A stretch of 8,705 bases of DNA from contig JAJDIC010000084.1 of the NCBI GenBank assembly GCA_030266525.1, positions 1 to 8,705 on the forward strand. The letters run 5' to 3'. The DNA comes from Desulfovibrio sp. OttesenSCG-928-G15 (GTDB taxonomy: Bacteria; Desulfobacterota; Desulfovibrionia; Desulfovibrionales; Desulfovibrionaceae). A program made the translations under genes and the position numbers. Below the pieces are notes generated by a model. The model was given only the letters and a program-made list of their open reading frames with translations. It had not been told where the DNA came from and searched no databases. Below are positions 6,266 to 8,705 of the stretch, piece after piece (position 1 is the first letter of the stretch; each line of letters starts with the position of its first letter).

Positions 6266-6334
6266 AAAAGGTTTGCTTCGCTCCCTTTTTTGGGAGAGGC
6301 AGAAACTGGGAAAGGGTTTGCTTCGCTCCCTTTT
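6266..6334 (+). repeat. Two copies of a 24-base motif, 45 bases apart
   Basis: Bases 6266-6289 and 6311-6334 match at 23 of 24 positions; the core is GGTTTGCTTCGCTCCC followed by TTTT. Each copy is followed by a GGGA run that can pair with its TCCC (CTCCC 6281-6285 with GGGAG 6292-6296; TCCC 6327-6330 with GGGA 6338-6341), so each is a small hairpin. The 14-base part TTTGCTTYGCTCCC also occurs at 5327-5340, after tatD. Open frames across this stretch have only repeat-derived sequence and are not considered genes. Confidence 0.8.
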
Positions 6335-6365
6335 GATGGGAAGCGGGGTGTTCAGTTTTTTTGGG

Positions 6366-6407
6366 AAAGTCGCGCGCCTTGCCAGACGGAAAAACTCAGT
6401 GTTTTCC
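6366..6407 (+). repeat. 42-base direct repeat, copy 2 (end of regulator gene)
   Basis: Second copy of the 6191-6232 repeat, 175 bases downstream and in the same orientation. It spans the stop codon of the leftward regulator gene (TGA at 6398-6396), supplying its last codons (Gly-Lys-His). Read leftwards, the stop is followed by GTTTTTCCGTCTGG, the sequence that also follows hisH. There is no inverted partner arm here, so it cannot form the long hairpin by itself. Confidence 0.9.
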
Positions 6408-7061
6408 AAGGAGTTCGAAGTGTTTTCCTTCGTATTTGATAATACCATCAGCCTGCATGGCGCTGAGCTCGCGGGACAGGGCGCTGCGGTCTACACACAG
6501 GTAATCTGCGAGTTCCTGGCGGTTAAACGGGATTTCTATGGTGGTGCTTCTGTCCATAACCGCTTGGGTTGAGAGGAAGGAGAGCAATTTTTCCCTCGTG
6601 CTTCTTTTGGAAATATGCTCAATTTTTCTGGTCAGTAAAATGTTGTTGCCCGCCAGCATCTGGAGCATGTTCCGGATCATTTTGATATGAAAAGCGCATG
6701 ACGACGAACAGGTGGTCACTATTTTTCGGTAGTCAATCAGCATGATTTCGGAATTTTCCGATGCGACAACGCTCACAGGCAAAGAATCTGTCTGCGCACA
6801 GGAAAAGGCTTCTCCGAACAATCCCCCCGGGCCTACATGCGAAAGGATGGTCCGCTGTCCGTCCAGATCGTCCATCACAACCCGCACCCCGCCTGTCAGG
6901 ACAATGCCTACCGAAGTGGCCCTGTCGCCAACCATGAAAACAAAATCGTCCCTGGAATAGCTTTGACGTTTCGCCTGCATACATAGCAGCATGGCATCGA
7001 CGTGGTTTCCGTCAATATCAGCGAAAAGCGGATTGTGCTCTAAGGCGCTGTGTATGGACAA
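6396..7061 (-). CDS. Crp/Fnr-family transcriptional regulator
   Basis: One-component regulator: an N-terminal cyclic-nucleotide-type beta-roll domain (about 12-125, including GDRATSVGIVLTGGVRV and GPGGLFGEAF), a dimer helix (about 126-150) and a winged helix-turn-helix (about 158-220, with IPFNRQELADYLCVDRSALSREL). 221 residues from TTG 7061, preferred because GAGGAGG ends four bases before it and the protein then begins SIHSALEHNPLFADI, a normal Crp/Fnr start. A frame back to ATG 7127 would begin in the -35 box. It lacks the N-terminal cysteine cluster of FNR; cysteines are at 28, 88, 118, 122 and 189. The recognition helix reads DRSALSREL, with Ser where CRP and FNR have Glu, so neither a TGTGA nor a TTGAT site is expected. 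Signal unknown; an HcpR-like nitrosative-stress role is possible given nrfHA nearby, but not shown. The 3' end is the repeat described above. Confidence 0.92.
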   Translation of the reverse strand: MSIHSALEHNPLFADIDGNHVDAMLLCMQAKRQSYSRDDFVFMVGDRATSVGIVLTGGVRVVMDDLDGQRTILSHVGPGGLFGEAFSCAQTDSLPVSVVASENSEIMLIDYRKIVTTCSSSCAFHIKMIRNMLQMLAGNNILLTRKIEHISKRSTREKLLSFLSTQAVMDRSTTIEIPFNRQELADYLCVDRSALSRELSAMQADGIIKYEGKHFELLGKH

Positions 7062-7072
7062 ACATCCTCCTC
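7062..7072 (-). promoter_or_regulatory. Ribosome binding site fixing the regulator's TTG start
   Basis: On the minus strand GAGGAGG (7072-7066) is followed by ATGT and then TTG (7061-7059). The spacing of four bases is short but the match is full. An ATG at 7065-7063 directly abuts the site in another frame and would give only 15 codons, so it is unlikely to be used. Confidence 0.65.
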
Positions 7073-7073
7073 G

Positions 7074-7089
7074 CGTTGCAAATGCAACG
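7074..7089. promoter_or_regulatory. Perfect dyad, likely regulator operator
   Basis: CGTTGCA (7074-7080), two bases, then TGCAACG (7083-7089): a perfect inverted repeat with 7-base arms. It lies between the candidate -10 of the regulator gene (7109-7104) and its ribosome binding site, about +8 to +23 of the transcript, a classic position for repression. A Crp/Fnr dimer could bind it, which would be autoregulation. A single half-site CGTTGCA recurs at 7155-7161 overlapping the candidate hisF -35. Confidence 0.6.
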
Positions 7090-7103
7090 ACAAATACTGC
7101 ATA

Positions 7104-7132
7104 ACTATGGTACGTGATCCACAGCAAGTCAA
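7104..7132 (-). promoter_or_regulatory. Candidate promoter of the Crp/Fnr gene
   Basis: On the minus strand TTGACT (7132-7127) and CATAGT (7109-7104) are exactly 17 bases apart. The start point would be near 7097, giving a leader of about 36 bases that contains the dyad and the GAGGAGG site. This supports the TTG start at 7061, since the longer frame would begin upstream of the start point. Confidence 0.55.
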
Positions 7133-7156
7133 TCTGAAAAAATGTTTTTACAGACG

Positions 7157-7185
7157 TTGCATCTCATTTCGGCGGTAGGTATACC
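7157..7185 (+). promoter_or_regulatory. Candidate promoter of hisF
   Basis: TTGCAT (7157-7162) and TATACC (7180-7185) are 17 bases apart. Transcription would begin near 7192, about 39 bases before the hisF ATG. The -35 hexamer overlaps a CGTTGCA half-site like those in the neighbouring regulator's dyad. hisF thus appears to have its own promoter, divergent from the regulator. Confidence 0.5.
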
Positions 7186-7230
7186 AAGGCAGCACTGCTG
7201 TATAAACCATTTTTTCCGAAGTGAGTAACC

Positions 7231-8013
7231 ATGCTGAGTAAACGCATCATTCCCTGCCTTGACGTGCGTAACGGCAAATTGACAAAGGGCGTCAAGTTCA
7301 AGGGTAATGTCGATATTGGCGACCCGGTGGAAACCGCCAGGCGTTATTATGACGAAGGCGCGGACGAAATTGTTTTTTACGACATCACGGCCTCGGCCGA
7401 AGGAAGAGGCATTTTTCTTGATGTTGTGGAGCGTGTGGCTGCTGCCATTGCCATTCCTTTTTCCGTTGGCGGCGGCATAACAAGCGTCGCCGACATGCGC
7501 TCTGTGCTTCTGGCCGGTGCGGAAAAGATTTCCATCAATTCCGCTGCCGTGAAAAATCCTTCTCTCATAAGCGAGGGCGCGGCCGCCTTTGGTTCCCAGG
7601 CCGTGGTTGTGGGTATGGACGTAAAACAGGTGGAAAAACGCCCGGATATTCCTTCCGGCTACGAAGTGGTTATCCACGGCGGGCGCACCTTTATGAATGT
7701 GGACGCGCTGGCTTGGGCAAAACGCTGTGAATATCTTGGCGCGGGCGAACTTTGCATCAATTCCATTGATGCGGACGGCACAAAGGAAGGCTATGAGCTT
7801 ACCCTGACCAGGGCCATTGCCGACAGTGTGCGCATACCGGTAATTGCCTCCGGCGGGGCCGGTTCACCGCAGCATATGGCCGATGCGCTGACACAGGGCC
7901 ATGCTTCGGCAGCCCTGATAGCCTCTATTGTTCACTACGGTCAGTATACCATTGGCCAGATCAAGGAACACCTTGCAAAAGAGGGCTGCAAAGTGCGCCC
8001 GCTTGCGGTGTAG
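7231..8013 (+). CDS. hisF: Imidazole glycerol phosphate synthase, cyclase subunit HisF
   Basis: Cyclase half of imidazole-glycerol-phosphate synthase: it takes ammonia made by HisH and converts PRFAR to imidazole glycerol phosphate and AICAR, joining histidine and purine synthesis. 260 residues, a (beta/alpha)8 barrel with both catalytic aspartates in their standard places, D11 ([10 protein letters not shown]) and D130 (VVGMDVK). Phosphate-binding segments are present: FSVGGGI (78-84), [12 protein letters not shown] and VIASGGAGS. The start [12 protein letters not shown] is the usual HisF N-terminus, with a GAAGTGAG-like site before it. It is separated from hisH by the convergent regulator gene, whereas the two are commonly neighbours, and appears to have its own promoter. 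Whether it is co-transcribed with nrfH, 93 bases on, is open. Confidence 0.97.
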   Translation: MLSKRIIPCLDVRNGKLTKGVKFKGNVDIGDPVETARRYYDEGADEIVFYDITASAEGRGIFLDVVERVAAAIAIPFSVGGGITSVADMRSVLLAGAEKISINSAAVKNPSLISEGAAAFGSQAVVVGMDVKQVEKRPDIPSGYEVVIHGGRTFMNVDALAWAKRCEYLGAGELCINSIDADGTKEGYELTLTRAIADSVRIPVIASGGAGSPQHMADALTQGHASAALIASIVHYGQYTIGQIKEHLAKEGCKVRPLAV

Positions 8014-8030
8014 GCGGAAAAAAAACTGCT

Positions 8031-8067
8031 GTCCGGATAAGGGGCATGTGCCCTGACCATTCCGGAC
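8031..8067 (+). terminator. Nested hairpin between hisF and nrfH
   Basis: GTCCGG (8031-8036) pairs with CCGGAC (8062-8067), and inside it GGGCA (8042-8046) pairs with TGCCC (8049-8053). No long T-run follows, only TTT at 8070-8072, so it is a poor intrinsic terminator on the plus strand. On the minus strand it is followed by a T-run (the complement of the A-run at 8018-8025). Alternatives are an RNA processing or stability element, or an operator for nrfHA. No sigma-54 promoter (GG and GC ten bases apart) was found here. Confidence 0.45.
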
Positions 8068-8106
8068 GGTTTGCAATATCCCGATTGAACATACCAAGGA
8101 GAGCCC

Positions 8107-8577
8107 ATGAACGACTATCCCAAGGCAAAAGGCAAATGGCAGCTCGCGCTGGCAGCTTTTGTGGCCGGTATGGTTGCCGTGGCGGGTATGGCCCTTGCTG
8201 TCAAGGGCACTGATCAGGCTGCGTTTTGTGGCAGTTGCCATGCCATGAGCGAAGCGGTCTGGTCACATAAACAGAGCGTGCATGCGCAATTTGACTGCAA
8301 CGAATGCCACACGCCAAGTTCCTTACCTGCCAAGCTGCCTTACAAAGCCAAGGTCGGCCTGCACGACATTTATGTCAGCACCTTGAGCAAGGTGCCAGAC
8401 ACCATCCACACCACCGAAGACATGAAGGACGTTATCCAGGCAAACTGCAGACGCTGTCACATAAGCACCACCATGAATGTTGCCATGGACAGCAAACCCT
8501 ACTGTACCGACTGCCACCGCAGTGTGCCGCATAACAAGAAACTCCCCATTGACAGAAGGAAGGCCGCCGATGTCTAG
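8107..8577 (+). CDS. nrfH: Tetraheme cytochrome c, nitrite reductase membrane subunit NrfH
   Basis: NapC/NirT-family quinol dehydrogenase that takes electrons from menaquinol and hands them to NrfA for reduction of nitrite to ammonium on the outer face of the membrane. 156 residues: a short cytoplasmic start, one membrane helix (about 11-33), then four CxxCH heme sites at C41-H45, C64-H68, C114-H118 and C133-H137. The first is CGSCHAM, where Met47 matches the unusual heme 1 ligand known from the Desulfovibrio vulgaris NrfH structure. A strong AAGGAGAG site (8096-8103) precedes the ATG. The stop overlaps the nrfA start by eight bases, so the two are translated together. Spacer upstream holds a nested hairpin; no clear promoter was found, so read-through from hisF cannot be excluded. 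Confidence 0.95.
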   Translation: MNDYPKAKGKWQLALAAFVAGMVAVAGMALAVKGTDQAAFCGSCHAMSEAVWSHKQSVHAQFDCNECHTPSSLPAKLPYKAKVGLHDIYVSTLSKVPDTIHTTEDMKDVIQANCRRCHISTTMNVAMDSKPYCTDCHRSVPHNKKLPIDRRKAADV

Positions 8578-8705
8578 CAACAAATATATTCTTCTCGCTC
8601 TCGCCCTGTGTGGCGTGATAACGCTTGGTGTTTTCGGGTGCTCCGAGGCCGAACCACCCCTGACCCCGACCTATAAAACCGGCCTTGACCGCAAGGAACT
8701 CAGCA
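8570..8705 (+). CDS. nrfA: Cytochrome c nitrite reductase NrfA, N-terminal part
   Basis: Start of the pentaheme nitrite reductase, which carries out six-electron reduction of nitrite to ammonium. Only 45 residues are inside the window. They form a lipoprotein signal peptide, MSSNKYILLALALCGVITLGVFGC, with a lipobox ending at Cys24, and then SEAEPPLTPTYKTGLDRKELS, which resembles the mature start of Desulfovibrio NrfA. No heme motif is visible yet. The ATG lies inside the nrfH 3' end (overlap 8570-8577), with a GAAGGAAGG site just upstream. Identification rests on the nrfH context and the N-terminal pattern. Confidence 0.88.
   Translation, partial: MSSNKYILLALALCGVITLGVFGCSEAEPPLTPTYKTGLDRKELS

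Noticed and set aside
6221..6448. Small open frames on both strands through the repeats after hisH
   Set aside because: Their sequences are just the translated repeats (KGFASLPF or RERSKPF twice), overlap the regulator end and lack ribosome binding sites.
7062..7127. A longer regulator starting at ATG 7127
   Set aside because: That start lies in the candidate -35 box and upstream of the predicted transcript start; GAGGAGG points to TTG 7061, and the extension has no family similarity.
8014..8106. Sigma-54 promoter before nrfH
   Set aside because: No GG and GC pair with ten-base spacing; the nearest candidate near 8064-8074 has only seven bases between.
1..8705. CRISPR array, prophage, insertion sequence or toxin-antitoxin pair
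   Set aside because: No regularly spaced repeats of the CRISPR kind, no transposase or integrase, and no small paired genes; the repeats after hisH have too few units and unlike spacers.

Overview
The window looks like chromosomal DNA of a sulfate-reducing deltaproteobacterium, most likely a Desulfovibrio relative. The evidence is a NrfH with four CxxCH hemes and a CxxCHxM first site, a NrfA that begins as a lipoprotein, a divergent DnaA, and the general look of HisF and DnaX. Base composition is moderate in GC (judged by eye, not computed). No tRNA, rRNA, CRISPR array, transposase or phage gene was seen.

Layout. At the left edge, a DnaA-family initiator gene runs leftwards out of the window (3' end missing). 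A 366-base divergent control region separates it from a rightward DNA-metabolism cluster: dnaX (clamp-loader tau subunit), ybaB/ebfC (nucleoid-associated protein), recR (recombination mediator) and tatD (metal-dependent nuclease/hydrolase). These lie close together (67 bases, 20 bases, then recR stop abutting tatD GTG) and are probably co-transcribed. A structured spacer of about 210 bases follows, then hisH. Next comes a repeat-rich spacer of 280 bases, a leftward Crp/Fnr-type regulator convergent with hisH, then hisF, then nrfH and the first 45 codons of nrfA.

How the genes relate. HisH (glutaminase) and HisF (cyclase) are the two subunits of imidazole-glycerol-phosphate synthase, yet here their genes are separated by the regulator gene and its repeats. 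NrfH anchors the nitrite reductase NrfA to the membrane and passes it electrons from menaquinol. The regulator lies two genes upstream of nrfHA and carries a perfect dyad in its own leader, consistent with autoregulation; control of nrfHA or hisF by it is only a possibility.

Most unusual is the hisH/regulator spacer. A roughly 131-base imperfect palindrome begins inside the last hisH codons, and its right arm recurs as a 42-base direct repeat at the end of the regulator gene. As a result both proteins end Leu-Gly-Lys-(Arg/His)-stop, encoded by the same repeat. Two copies of a 24-base motif lie between, and a 14-base part of that motif also appears after tatD. The spacer may therefore hold members of a dispersed intergenic repeat family that doubles as a transcription terminator. 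I see no clearly new protein system in the window.
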